In this document: piece after piece, positions 1-7,534 of the stretch
How positions within the stretch are numbered: the first letter of the stretch is position 1
Layout of the letters: every line of letters begins with the position of its first letter
Assembly (NCBI GenBank): GCA_025354075.1
Contig: JANXNO010000509.1
Span: 1-11,054, forward strand
Origin: Burkholderiales bacterium
Lineage (GTDB): Bacteria > Pseudomonadota > Gammaproteobacteria > Burkholderiales > Casimicrobiaceae
Direction of reading: 5' to 3'
DNA length: 11,054 nucleotides
The notes under the pieces: model-generated
The model's input: only the letters and a program-made list of their open reading frames with translations
Told to the model about the DNA's origin: nothing
Database searches by the model: none
Translations under genes and position numbers: made by a program

Positions 1-411
1 GTCACGCAAGCGCTGAATCTGAATGCTGGTCGCGCTCCACGCAACGTGCAACGCTTGCCGCGCTTCGTCGCAAATTGTCTTGCCCTGATGCTCAATGATG
101 AGCTTGCCGTCGTCGCGCACGGCGAGGGATTCGCGCAGTTCAAGGACGAAGAACATCTGGAAACCGCGCAATCGCTAGTCACGATGCGCTTCGTGGACAG
201 CCTCGGAATCGTCACCGAAAACTACCCACTGAACCCGAACGGTTCACCGGGTGGCATCACGGGGTTGACGACTAAAGACGGTCGCTTCAATGTGCTCATG
301 CCGCACCCCGAACGCACTCATCGCATCGAGAATTTCTCGTGGCATCCCGAGGGGTGGACACGGTCGCCATGGCTGCGTATGTTTGAGAATGCGCGGGTGT
401 GGTTGGGCTAG
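1..411 (+). CDS. purL: Phosphoribosylformylglycinamidine synthase, C-terminal fragment (5' truncated by window)
   Basis: This is the last 136 codons of FGAM synthase, which converts FGAR, glutamine and ATP to FGAM in de novo purine synthesis in the cytoplasm. The fragment is the end of the glutaminase (class I glutamine amidotransferase) domain. Seen directly: HGEG at residues 40-43 of the fragment, NPNGSPGGITG, MPHPER with the expected catalytic His (102) and Glu (104), then SWHPEGW and a terminal NARVWLG, all in the family's order. The catalytic Cys elbow would lie just before the window. Residues 1-30 fit the family poorly: a PRFVAN block resembling the family's WPRFVRN is present, but about 20 residues usually found between that block and HGEG are missing. 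The gene ends at TAG 409-411 and converges on the MFS transporter gene. Identity of the C-terminal 100 residues is certain; integrity of the first 35 is not. Confidence 0.93.
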   Translation, partial: VTQALNLNAGRAPRNVQRLPRFVANCLALMLNDELAVVAHGEGFAQFKDEEHLETAQSLVTMRFVDSLGIVTENYPLNPNGSPGGITGLTTKDGRFNVLMPHPERTHRIENFSWHPEGWTRSPWLRMFENARVWLG

Positions 412-531
412 CAGCTTTTGGTTGGAAGTGTTTATTTTATTGGGGATACACGTCGTTTTAGCGCTAAGTCGAAAATCAACCGTATTGGCTTTTTAGGCCA
501 TACGGGATAAGGCTTAAACAAAAAAGCTGCT
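410..531. repeat. Nested inverted-repeat segment between convergent purL and MFS gene
   Basis: The ends are a perfect 10-bp inverted repeat, AGCAGCTTTT at 410-419 and AAAAGCTGCT at 522-531. Inside lie a second pair (GTTTA 430-434 / TAAAC 515-519), a perfect 10-bp palindrome TTAGCGCTAA at 458-467, and a 9-bp hairpin at 480-505. The segment is AT-richer than the flanking genes. It may be a bidirectional terminator region or a small non-autonomous palindromic element. No target-site duplication is obvious, and the left arm overlaps the purL stop codon. Confidence 0.4.
480..505. terminator. Hairpin, candidate bidirectional terminator for purL / MFS gene
   Basis: CCGTAT plus GGC at 480-489 pairs with GCCATACGG at 497-505, giving 9 base pairs with one bulged T and a 7-nt loop. 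It lies between two genes that converge on it. No U-run follows the stem on either strand, so it does not fit a textbook intrinsic terminator; it could work with Rho or be part of the larger palindromic segment. Confidence 0.3.
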
Positions 532-548
532 TGTGAGGCTGGTGCAAA

Positions 549-1742
549 TCAGGCGCCTTTCGGCAAAACTTCGCTTCGCCGCATGGTGAGCCACAGCGCA
601 CCGATCAGCGCAATGGTGATGAAGGGCATTGCTGCGTAATTCACGATCTCCCAGCCCTTGGCGTTGACCAGCACGCCAGCGCTGGATGACGACACCGCCA
701 TGGTGGCAAAAATCATCATGTCGTTGAAGCCTTGCACGCGGGTTTTTTCGTGGGGTTGATAGGTTTCGGTGAGCAGCGCCGTGCCGCCGATGAACATGAA
801 GTTCCAGCCAGTGCCGAGCACCACCAGCGCAAACCAGAAGTGCCAGACGGTGACGCCGGACAGCGCGATGCTGATCGCCACAAAGTTAAGCAGCGTGCCA
901 GTGATGATCACCTTCAATGCGCCGAATCGCTTGATCAGGTCGCCGGTAAAAAAGCTGGGCAGGAACATGCCAACCACGTGCCATTCCAGCACGAACACGC
1001 CTTCTTTGAACGGGTGGCCACAGAAGTTCATCGCCAGCGGCGTGGCCACCATCAGCAGGTTCATCACGCCATAGCCGAGCGCGGCCGAGAGCAGGGCGAC
1101 GATGAATTTTGGCTGTCGCGCGATCTCGCTTAATGGCCGTGCCGGCTTGTCGTGGGTTTCAGCGGTGATCGCGGGCAGTTGCAAGCGCGACTGCACGGCC
1201 ATGGCGACGATAGCAAAAGCGACCAGTGACAGGTAAGTGCCCGCGTAGGTCACGCCGAGCAGGTCCTTGCTGAGCTTGGCGCTTTCCGGCCCGATGAGCC
1301 CGCCGACAATGCCACCCGCGAGCACCAGCGAAATCGCGCGCGCTTTGTCGCTGCCAGTCACCGCATCGGCTGCAGCAAAACGGTAAAAGCCGCCAGTCGC
1401 GTTGTAGCACCCGATAAAAAAGGTGCCGAGACACACCCCCCAAAAGCTTTTCGCCATCACCGCCGCAGCGCAGATGCAGGCACCGATCATCGCGAGCACG
1501 CTACCGGTCATAAAGCCACGGCGTCGGCCTCGTCTGCGCATGAAGGAGGACGCTGGCATGGCGCTGATCGCCGAGCCAATGACATAGGTCATCGCGGGTA
1601 ACGTCGCGAACATTTTGTTGTCCGCCAGCATAAATCCGGTCAACGCGTTGACCGCCATCAGGATCACGGTGTTGGTCAGCAGCAAGCCCTGGCACAGGGA
1701 AAGCATAACTACGGTACGGCGGTGGTCGGTGGTGAAGCTCAT
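549..1742 (-). CDS. MFS transporter, substrate unknown
   Basis: A 397-residue inner-membrane protein with about twelve hydrophobic segments, the usual size and shape of a major facilitator superfamily permease. Residues 65-80 form the short basic loop between helices 2 and 3 (SSFMRRRGRRRGFMTG), a variant of MFS motif A. A longer polar linker (ETHDKPARPLSEIARQPKF) separates the two six-helix halves, and the tail is basic. I chose the ATG at 1742, whose product begins MSFTTDHRR; a longer frame reaches 1838 but its extra residues (PSPRPLPRAVEGAK) are translation of a palindromic DNA repeat, not protein. No clear Shine-Dalgarno is visible. It lies downstream of pncB on the same strand, with 147 bp of repeats between, so co-transcription is possible but unproven. 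The substrate cannot be told from sequence; adjacency to pncB alone does not establish nicotinate transport. Confidence 0.85.
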   Translation of the reverse strand: MSFTTDHRRTVVMLSLCQGLLLTNTVILMAVNALTGFMLADNKMFATLPAMTYVIGSAISAMPASSFMRRRGRRRGFMTGSVLAMIGACICAAAVMAKSFWGVCLGTFFIGCYNATGGFYRFAAADAVTGSDKARAISLVLAGGIVGGLIGPESAKLSKDLLGVTYAGTYLSLVAFAIVAMAVQSRLQLPAITAETHDKPARPLSEIARQPKFIVALLSAALGYGVMNLLMVATPLAMNFCGHPFKEGVFVLEWHVVGMFLPSFFTGDLIKRFGALKVIITGTLLNFVAISIALSGVTVWHFWFALVVLGTGWNFMFIGGTALLTETYQPHEKTRVQGFNDMMIFATMAVSSSSAGVLVNAKGWEIVNYAAMPFITIALIGALWLTMRRSEVLPKGA

Positions 1743-1766
1743 GTCGAATCGGTTGTTCTGTTTGGC

Positions 1767-1804
1767 GCCCTCTACCGCGCGCGGGAGAGGGCGGGGTGAC
1801 GGTG
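1767..1804 (-). repeat. GC-rich dispersed palindromic repeat, copy 1
   Basis: GCCCTCT (1767-1773) pairs with AGAGGGC (1786-1792) around a CCGCG/CGCGG core, a 26-bp palindrome with one A-G mismatch. The flank to 1804, read on the minus strand, is CACCGTCACCCCG. This matches the CTCTCCCGC...GCGGGAGAG type of short repeat scattered through beta- and gammaproteobacterial intergenic DNA. It is oriented opposite to copy 2. Confidence 0.6.
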
Positions 1805-1839
1805 TGTGCGTGTTATGACTTGCGAGGCCTCGGTGCAAT

Positions 1840-1882
1840 CGTCACCCTCACCCCAGCCCCTCCCGCGTGCGGGAGAGAGGTT
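1840..1882 (+). repeat. GC-rich dispersed palindromic repeat, copy 2
   Basis: CGTCACCCTCACCCCAG leads into CTCCCGC (1860-1866) / GCGGGAG (1869-1875), a tight hairpin with a GT loop. It is the same repeat family as copy 1 in inverted orientation, so the pair could form a larger BIME-like cruciform or RNA structure between pncB and the MFS gene. It may act as transcript-end or mRNA-stability structure for pncB, whose stop is 8 bp away. Confidence 0.6.
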
Positions 1883-1889
1883 CTAGGCC

Positions 1890-3068
1890 TCACGCATCCT
1901 CAATCTCAAAAACTTGCTTCAAATACGCCAGATACGACACGTCATCGCACATTGTTTTTGCCGGTGTGTCGGAGAGCTTGGCCACCGGCTGGCCGTTGCA
2001 GCGAATCATCTTGATAACGATTTGCAGGGGCGTGTAGCCGAGATCATTAGTCAAATTCGTGCCTATACCGAACGCCGTTTTTGCGCGACCCTGAAAGTGT
2101 TTGGCGATCTCGATGGCGCGCGGAAAAGTCAGGCCGTCACTGAACACCAGCGACTTGGTTTTCGGGTCAACGCGGTTGACGAGATAGTGGCTGATGATGG
2201 CCTCGCCCCAGGCAATGGGCTCGCCACTGTCATGCCGCGCGCCGTCGAACAGCTTGCAGAAATACATGTCAAAGTCGCCCATGAACGCTTTGAGACCGGC
2301 GACGTCCGACAGCGCAATACCCAGGTCGCCACGATACTCGTCGGCCCACTTCTGAAACGACCAGCGCTGCGAGTCGCGCAGACGTGGGCCCAATGCCTGT
2401 GCCGCTTGCAGCCACTCGTGGGCCATCGTCCCGACCGCCAGCATACCCAGTTCTTTGGCGAAATAAACGTTGCTGGTGCCAACGAAATTGCCCGGACATT
2501 GCGCCTTGACGGTGGCCAACACCTCACGTTGCCAGTCGTGCGAAAAGCGTCGTCGTGTGCCGTAATCGGCAAATGAAAATGCTAACGTCGGAGGCTGCTC
2601 GTTGACCAGAATCAGTTTCGCCGCGAGGCGCGCGCGGCCCGTTTCGAGATCAGGCTGCGGGTGCTGATTGCGAAAGTAAACCTCGTTCACGATGGCCAGA
2701 ATTGGCACCTCAAACAAGATGGTGTGGAGCCATGGGCCTTTGATCGAAATGGCCAGTTCACCATTGTTGTCCGGGTCGGGGCGAATGTCGATGTGCGAAC
2801 GATTGAAGTGAAACAGCGCCAGAAAATCAACGAAATCGCTCTTCACATAGCGCAGCGCGCGCAGGTAATCCAGCTCGTCATCGGCAAATTTCAGCTTGCA
2901 CAGGTCATCGACTTCACGGTTGATTTCGGCGGCGTACGGTGCCAGTGAGAACTGCGGGTTACGACACTTGAAGCGGTACTCCACCTGCGCACCCGGAAAC
3001 TGGTGCAGCACCGCCTGCATCATGGTGAATTTGTACAGATCGGTGTCGAGAAGAGAATGAATGATCAC
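1890..3068 (-). CDS. pncB: Nicotinate phosphoribosyltransferase
   Basis: The product (392 residues) makes nicotinate mononucleotide and PPi from nicotinate and PRPP, driven by ATP hydrolysis; it is the entry step of the Preiss-Handler NAD salvage pathway in the cytoplasm. Seen directly: the family start [17 protein letters not shown], the GTRRRFSH block near residue 170, and GTMAHEW with His217, corresponding to the phosphorylated catalytic His (219 in Salmonella). The region [28 protein letters not shown] and the closing block [14 protein letters not shown] follow in order. Full length is normal for the bacterial PncB class. The chosen start is GTG at 3068, eight codons ahead of the DTD motif, because no ATG lies in a suitable place; the Shine-Dalgarno is weak. 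A 19-bp inverted repeat lies 16 bp upstream. The gene is divergent from the exported CAP-domain gene. Confidence 0.97.
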   Translation of the reverse strand: MIIHSLLDTDLYKFTMMQAVLHQFPGAQVEYRFKCRNPQFSLAPYAAEINREVDDLCKLKFADDELDYLRALRYVKSDFVDFLALFHFNRSHIDIRPDPDNNGELAISIKGPWLHTILFEVPILAIVNEVYFRNQHPQPDLETGRARLAAKLILVNEQPPTLAFSFADYGTRRRFSHDWQREVLATVKAQCPGNFVGTSNVYFAKELGMLAVGTMAHEWLQAAQALGPRLRDSQRWSFQKWADEYRGDLGIALSDVAGLKAFMGDFDMYFCKLFDGARHDSGEPIAWGEAIISHYLVNRVDPKTKSLVFSDGLTFPRAIEIAKHFQGRAKTAFGIGTNLTNDLGYTPLQIVIKMIRCNGQPVAKLSDTPAKTMCDDVSYLAYLKQVFEIEDA

Positions 3069-3084
3069 GGGGCGCGCTTTGCCG

Positions 3085-3103
3085 TTGCAGAGAGAAGCTG
3101 CAA
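3085..3103 (-). promoter_or_regulatory. Inverted repeat before pncB, candidate operator
   Basis: TTGCAG (3085-3090) and CTGCAA (3098-3103) form a perfect 6-bp inverted repeat with a 7-nt spacer, 16 bp upstream of the pncB GTG. A possible -10 on the minus strand, TAAACT (complement of 3106-3111), lies directly upstream, which would put the repeat across the transcription start, a usual repressor position. It does not match an NAD-regulator motif that I can recall with confidence, so the binding protein is unknown. Confidence 0.35.
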
Positions 3104-3154
3104 ACAGTTTAGCCGGGTCGTGACTTGCGACTCGTCGGCGGACGGCGACACCTC

Positions 3155-3183
3155 ATGCCAGAGATGATCAGGAAAACTACAAT
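3155..3183 (+). promoter_or_regulatory. Possible sigma70 promoter for the CAP-domain gene
   Basis: ATGCCA (3155-3160), a 17-bp spacer and TACAAT (3178-3183). The -10 is good (5 of 6) and the -35 is poor. Transcription would start near 3190, about 20 nt before the chosen ATG at 3212, and a weak AGG precedes that ATG. This position supports 3212 over the longer reading frame that starts further upstream. Confidence 0.4.
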
Positions 3184-3211
3184 AGCATCGGTGCGGACTA
3201 GGTTTTGCTTT

Positions 3212-5023
3212 ATGACCGATTACAAAGTTGCCCTTATCGTCAGTAGCGCGCGAGAAATTTTGCGCGCAATTCGACCGATCACCGCGGCCATTGCCTTATT
3301 TACACTTTTTGCAACCAACGCGGTCGCAGGCGTGGTCACGTCACTTGATTCGGCGGCGGAGGAGGACCGCGGTTTCCGGGAGCTCGGCCCGTCTCCTACC
3401 GGGCAGACACGCAAAATCCCACAGCCCGAAGTTTTCGGCGGCAACGTCAAATCGCTGGGCATAGCGCCCACCCGTGCGCAGGTCGTAGCGATTTACTACA
3501 ACGAATACCTGCCCGGCAACACCATGCCCGCGATGAACTGGACCGGCAGCGTCGCTACCTGCAATCCCGGTTCGATTGACGTCGCTTATCAGCAATCGAT
3601 GATTGATCGTGTGAATGTGTACCGCAAACTCGCAAGGCTGTCGCCCGTTGTGCGCAACACCACTCCGGCCGCGGCCAACGGCGTGCAGGCGGCCGCGCTC
3701 TTGATGTCAGCCAACAATTCGCTCAGCCACACGCCGCCGAGTAGCTGGACTTGCTACAACACCGCCTATGCTGGCTCAACCGTCGGCAGTCTTGGAGGTG
3801 TCGCTGCCGGCAATTCAAACATTGGACTGTCGTCAGGCAACAGCTTCGCGACCAATGCGGTCATAGACGCCTACATGGTCGATTCCGGCGCGAGTAACCT
3901 GCAAGCCGGACATCGCACCAGCATGCTTGACGCAGAGCAGGCACAGATGGCGTCTGGAGTGGCACCGGGCGGTTCCGGCGTGCCGGGAGCAAACGCGCTG
4001 TGGGTGCTCGATTTCGCCACTCGCAGCAACGTCACCTCCACGCCGGACGGTGTTGCCTGGCCACCAAAAGACGCATTCGTGCCGTACCAGTTGCTTCCCG
4101 GCGGTTCCAACCGGTGGAGCTTTCAATATCCTGGCGCTAACTTTAGTAGCGCGACGGTGACCATGACCAGTGGTGGTGCGGCCTATGCTCCGGTCGCGTA
4201 CGACTTCAAAAGCACAGGGTGTGGGTCCAACTGCCTGCCGGACGATGCTATCGTCTGGCGACCGCCGCTCGATGCAGCCGGTGTCAATGGCGTGTTTTAC
4301 ACACCGCCCGGCTCTGCGGACAAGACCTACACGGTCAACATCGCTGGCGTCACGGGGTTCGGTGTACCGACTTCGTTCTCGTATACCGTTACAGTCATCG
4401 ATCCTTCGATCAGCCCCAATCCAACAATCTCCGGCACCATCAGCAACGGCGGCGGTGTCGCCGGCGTGACGTTCTGCGCTCGCCCATCGGCTGGGGTGTC
4501 GTGTACGCCTTCGAGCGGAGCGGGCGCGTACAGTTGCACGGTGCCAAATGGGTGGGCGGGAACGCTGCATTCACCCAGCGTTTCCAACAACCGAATCCCG
4601 GCGCAGGTGTTCACCAGTGTGTCGACCAACGTTACGCGAAACGTTACCGCTTTGACAGGCGTGCCGACGTGTAACCTCGACGTTGATAACAATGGCTTGT
4701 TCGAGCCAGCCATTGACGGTGTCGCGATACTGCGTCGCCTGGCTGGTTTCAACGTTTCAGCATTCGCCGGGTTGTCGGGCACCTGTGCAGGCAACAGCAC
4801 GGCGGCCGCCATATTCGCAGCAACGGCCAGTAATTACAACGTCACCGGCGGCGCGTCGTCGCGTCCGTCAACGGATGGCCTGGTCATCCTGCGTGCTATG
4901 CAGGGCTTGACCAACACGGCCGTGACCAACGGGCTCGGTTTGACCGGTGAAGCGGGCGCAACCAACACCAACTGGGGTAGCCTTCAAAGTTGGCTTAACA
5001 CTACGTGCGGCGCAACCTTTTGA
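3212..5023 (+). CDS. Exported CAP/SCP-domain protein with C-terminal dockerin-like domain
   Basis: A 603-residue protein predicted to be exported. The start at ATG 3212 gives a long n-region, a hydrophobic core (PITAAIALFTLFA) and a likely signal peptidase site after NAVA near residue 40. Residues about 127-265 resemble the CAP/SCP/PR-1 fold: a helix MIDRVNVYRKLARLSP, LSH with His173, and GHRTSML with His234. The usual Glu of the GENIA-type motif is absent (SNIGLSSGN here), so metal binding or enzyme activity is doubtful. Residues about 285-400 look like beta-rich Ig-like modules, followed by a Cys-containing module (GTISNGGGVAGVTFCARP) near 405-480. The C-terminal 117 residues begin with CNLDVDNNGLFEPAIDG (487-503), a dockerin or EF-hand-like calcium loop, with a degenerate second half (STDGLVILRAMQGL) and a closing Cys. 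The stop overlaps the next gene, a protease with a similar tail. Function is unknown; an extracellular or cell-surface role is inferred. Confidence 0.8.
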   Translation: MTDYKVALIVSSAREILRAIRPITAAIALFTLFATNAVAGVVTSLDSAAEEDRGFRELGPSPTGQTRKIPQPEVFGGNVKSLGIAPTRAQVVAIYYNEYLPGNTMPAMNWTGSVATCNPGSIDVAYQQSMIDRVNVYRKLARLSPVVRNTTPAAANGVQAAALLMSANNSLSHTPPSSWTCYNTAYAGSTVGSLGGVAAGNSNIGLSSGNSFATNAVIDAYMVDSGASNLQAGHRTSMLDAEQAQMASGVAPGGSGVPGANALWVLDFATRSNVTSTPDGVAWPPKDAFVPYQLLPGGSNRWSFQYPGANFSSATVTMTSGGAAYAPVAYDFKSTGCGSNCLPDDAIVWRPPLDAAGVNGVFYTPPGSADKTYTVNIAGVTGFGVPTSFSYTVTVIDPSISPNPTISGTISNGGGVAGVTFCARPSAGVSCTPSSGAGAYSCTVPNGWAGTLHSPSVSNNRIPAQVFTSVSTNVTRNVTALTGVPTCNLDVDNNGLFEPAIDGVAILRRLAGFNVSAFAGLSGTCAGNSTAAAIFAATASNYNVTGGASSRPSTDGLVILRAMQGLTNTAVTNGLGLTGEAGATNTNWGSLQSWLNTTCGATF

Positions 5024-7524
5024 AAACACGTCATATCCTGCTCGCCTGCTTTGCGGCTGGCGTTGGCTTCAGCGAAGCTGCTCCGAATTTTGACTTCGCC
5101 AAATCGGCTGCGTCGTCAGAAACCGTATCGAGCCTGATCGTGCGTTTTTCAGCGGAGAAAGGCGCCGTACCGTTCGCCGCCAGCGCGCGCGCCGCCGTGG
5201 TGTCCGGCGCATCGCAACGCTTGGGCGTTTCGGTTGAGCATGTGCGTACGCTCGCGACGGGGGCGGACGTGATGCGGCTTGACCGGGCGCTGACGCGAGC
5301 CGAAGCGGACGTCCTTGCGTCAACCGTGTCGCGATTGGCCGGTGTGCGCTACGCCGCGCCCAATCGCACCATCCGCTCGCAATTGGTGCCCGTTGACCCG
5401 CTTTTCGCCGACGTCGGGCAGTGGGGATTCAAATATTTTCCCGGCAACACGGAAGGTGCCAATTTCATTAACGCGTGGGACATCACGACTGGATCGCCGT
5501 CGCAAACGATTGGCATTGTCGATAGCGGCATTGCCCGTGCCCACGAAGAGCTCGCGCCGCAACTGCGCGTGCATCCTTTGTTCCCCAATGGCGGCTATGA
5601 CTTTGTGTCAAATCCGGCGCTGGCGCTGGACGGTGATGGTCGTGACAACGACCCGCAGCAGGGGGCGAACGCGTGCGGGCATGGTAGCCATGTGGCGGGC
5701 ACTATTGCCGCGCAGACCAGCTTTGTGGGCGGCGTCAACGACATCGGTGTGGCAGGCGGCGCGTCGGCGTCGAAGGTGCTGATGGCACGCGGGCTCGGTG
5801 ACGTTGAAGGCAACGACGCAGATGCGATTGACGCGATGTTGTGGCTGGCCGGAGAAACGGTGAGTGGCATCGCGGTCAACCCGAATCCGGTGCGCATCAT
5901 CAACATGAGCTTTGGTGGCGGAGGTGCCTGTGGCGGCGCTTATCAGGAGGCGTTTGACACGCTCATTTCGCGTGGTGTGTTGCCGGTGGTAGCGGCGGGT
6001 AACAGCTATGGCTCCAATGTGGCGGGCTTCGCGCCAGCCAACTGTCGCGGTGCGCTTGCGGTTGCCGCCAGTGACATTTCTGGCAATCGCGCAGATTTCA
6101 GTAACCTGGGCGCAGGCGTCGCCATTACCGCGCCGGGCGCGGGGATTCTGTCAACCGGCGGGCTCACGTCGGGCGCATGCGTTAAAAGCGGCACGTCGAT
6201 GGCCACGCCGCATGTGGTGGCCGCTGCGGCGCTCCTTCAGGCGAAGCTGCCGGGGCTGAACGTGAATCAGACGCGGCTGTTGATTCGCGCCGGCGCGCGC
6301 CCATTTCCGTCGGGCAGTACCTGCACCACAGCAATCTGTGGTGCGGGCCTGCTCGATGCCGGACGATCCCTGGACGCGGCAGTCAGCAGTACCACGCGTG
6401 TGGGCTGGAGTGAGGAGTCGGCCGCGGTGCGCGAGAACGATGGCAGTGTGAGCTTCACCGTGAGCCGCGTCGGAGCAGCGACACAAGCGGTGAGCGCGAC
6501 CGTACTCGCCGTGAGCGGCACCGCATTGCTCAATCAGGATTTCATGGCGGCCAGCCCCGCTACCCTGACCTGGGCAGCCAACGACGCGTCAGACAAAGTG
6601 GTCACCATTCCGATTACATACCGCGCGGGCGAGCAGGGCGCGCGCAGCTTTTCGGTGCAATTGAGCGCCGCGTCGCCCGTGATGCAAGTCGTTGCGCCAT
6701 CGGCTGTGGCGGTTCGTATCAATGAGGTAGATTGCGCAACGGTGCTCCCTATCGCGATGGGAGAAACCAAGATCGGCACACTCGATATTACGCAACCGGC
6801 CAACTATTGCCACGGCGGTGTGCGCGGGCCGGAATTCAACACCGTGCGCTACAGCTTCACCGCGAGTGCCAATGACATCATTTCAATTGATCTGAACAGC
6901 ACGACGGCAGCGCCGGCGGTGCTTGATCCGTATGTGTATCTGCTGGATGCCAACCGACTGGTGCTTGCAGAGAACGATGACATCCTGGCTGGTCGTATCC
7001 GTGACTCGCGAATCGAACAATTTCGCGTGCCGTCCACGGGCACCTATTACATTGATGTGACGCACTGGGGAACCACCAGCGACGCCACCGGCAGCTACAG
7101 TTTGAAGCTCTACAGCTGTGGTGCTTACGTAGGAGGCACCACCTGCAACGCAGACGTAGACGGAGACGGCATTTTTGACGTGCGCGACGCGCAACTGCTG
7201 TTGCGCCGTTTGACGGGCCTCAGTGGCGCTGCGGTCACTGGTGACACGACTTTTCGCGCCTGCGCAACCCGCATCTCCGGCGGTGACGTCGCTTTGTTTG
7301 TGGATGCACAAAGCAGCACGGCCAGCCTGCCGAAACCGTTTGATATTGATGGTGATGGTCAAGTTACGGCGACCACCGATGGTTTGATGCTGCTGCGCGT
7401 CGCACTGGGAATGACGGGTGACGCAGTCGTTGCAAATGCCACGGCACCAGGCGCGCTGCGCAACACTTGGGCGCTGGTACAGCCCTATCTCGCACAGCAG
7501 TGTGGATTGACGGTCGCGCCGTGA
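5005..7524 (+). CDS. Secreted S8 subtilisin-family serine protease with Calx-beta, PPC and dockerin-like domains
   Basis: An 839-residue exported endopeptidase. A signal peptide (core ILLACFAAGVGF, likely cleavage after SEA) precedes an I9-like inhibitory prodomain (about 40-125). The catalytic domain (about 135-460) has Asp173 in IVDSGI, His226 in HGSHVAG, oxyanion Asn333 in AAGNS and Ser398 in GTSMATPH, so activity is expected. Then come a Calx-beta-like domain (about 466-572, with ENDGSVSFTVSR), a PPC beta-sandwich (about 575-708), and a dockerin-like domain with two calcium-loop candidates, DVDGDGIFDVRD (717-728) and DIDGDGQVTATTDG (780-793). The GTG start lies 16 nt inside the upstream gene; TTG at 5020 also gives a good signal peptide and forms a TTGA overlap with the upstream stop. 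LLAC could be read as a lipobox, but the hydrophobic stretch continues past the Cys, so signal peptidase I is more likely. It converges tail to tail with rnfH, 10 bp away. Confidence 0.93.
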   Translation: MRRNLLKTRHILLACFAAGVGFSEAAPNFDFAKSAASSETVSSLIVRFSAEKGAVPFAASARAAVVSGASQRLGVSVEHVRTLATGADVMRLDRALTRAEADVLASTVSRLAGVRYAAPNRTIRSQLVPVDPLFADVGQWGFKYFPGNTEGANFINAWDITTGSPSQTIGIVDSGIARAHEELAPQLRVHPLFPNGGYDFVSNPALALDGDGRDNDPQQGANACGHGSHVAGTIAAQTSFVGGVNDIGVAGGASASKVLMARGLGDVEGNDADAIDAMLWLAGETVSGIAVNPNPVRIINMSFGGGGACGGAYQEAFDTLISRGVLPVVAAGNSYGSNVAGFAPANCRGALAVAASDISGNRADFSNLGAGVAITAPGAGILSTGGLTSGACVKSGTSMATPHVVAAAALLQAKLPGLNVNQTRLLIRAGARPFPSGSTCTTAICGAGLLDAGRSLDAAVSSTTRVGWSEESAAVRENDGSVSFTVSRVGAATQAVSATVLAVSGTALLNQDFMAASPATLTWAANDASDKVVTIPITYRAGEQGARSFSVQLSAASPVMQVVAPSAVAVRINEVDCATVLPIAMGETKIGTLDITQPANYCHGGVRGPEFNTVRYSFTASANDIISIDLNSTTAAPAVLDPYVYLLDANRLVLAENDDILAGRIRDSRIEQFRVPSTGTYYIDVTHWGTTSDATGSYSLKLYSCGAYVGGTTCNADVDGDGIFDVRDAQLLLRRLTGLSGAAVTGDTTFRACATRISGGDVALFVDAQSSTASLPKPFDIDGDGQVTATTDGLMLLRVALGMTGDAVVANATAPGALRNTWALVQPYLAQQCGLTVAP

Positions 7525-7534
7525 TCGGCTGTCG

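Noticed and set aside
732..1133. Plus-strand frame of 133 residues inside the MFS gene
   Set aside because: His/Gln/Arg-rich composition typical of an antisense shadow of a GC-rich gene; the MFS frame on the other strand is well supported.
1743..1838. Extended N-terminus of the MFS transporter starting at 1838
   Set aside because: The extra residues are translation of a GC-rich palindromic DNA repeat, and a normal MFS N-terminus begins at 1742.
5005..5060. Lipoprotein signal (LLAC) on the S8 protease
   Set aside because: The hydrophobic stretch continues well past the Cys and a good signal peptidase I site (SEA) follows, so a soluble secreted form is more likely.
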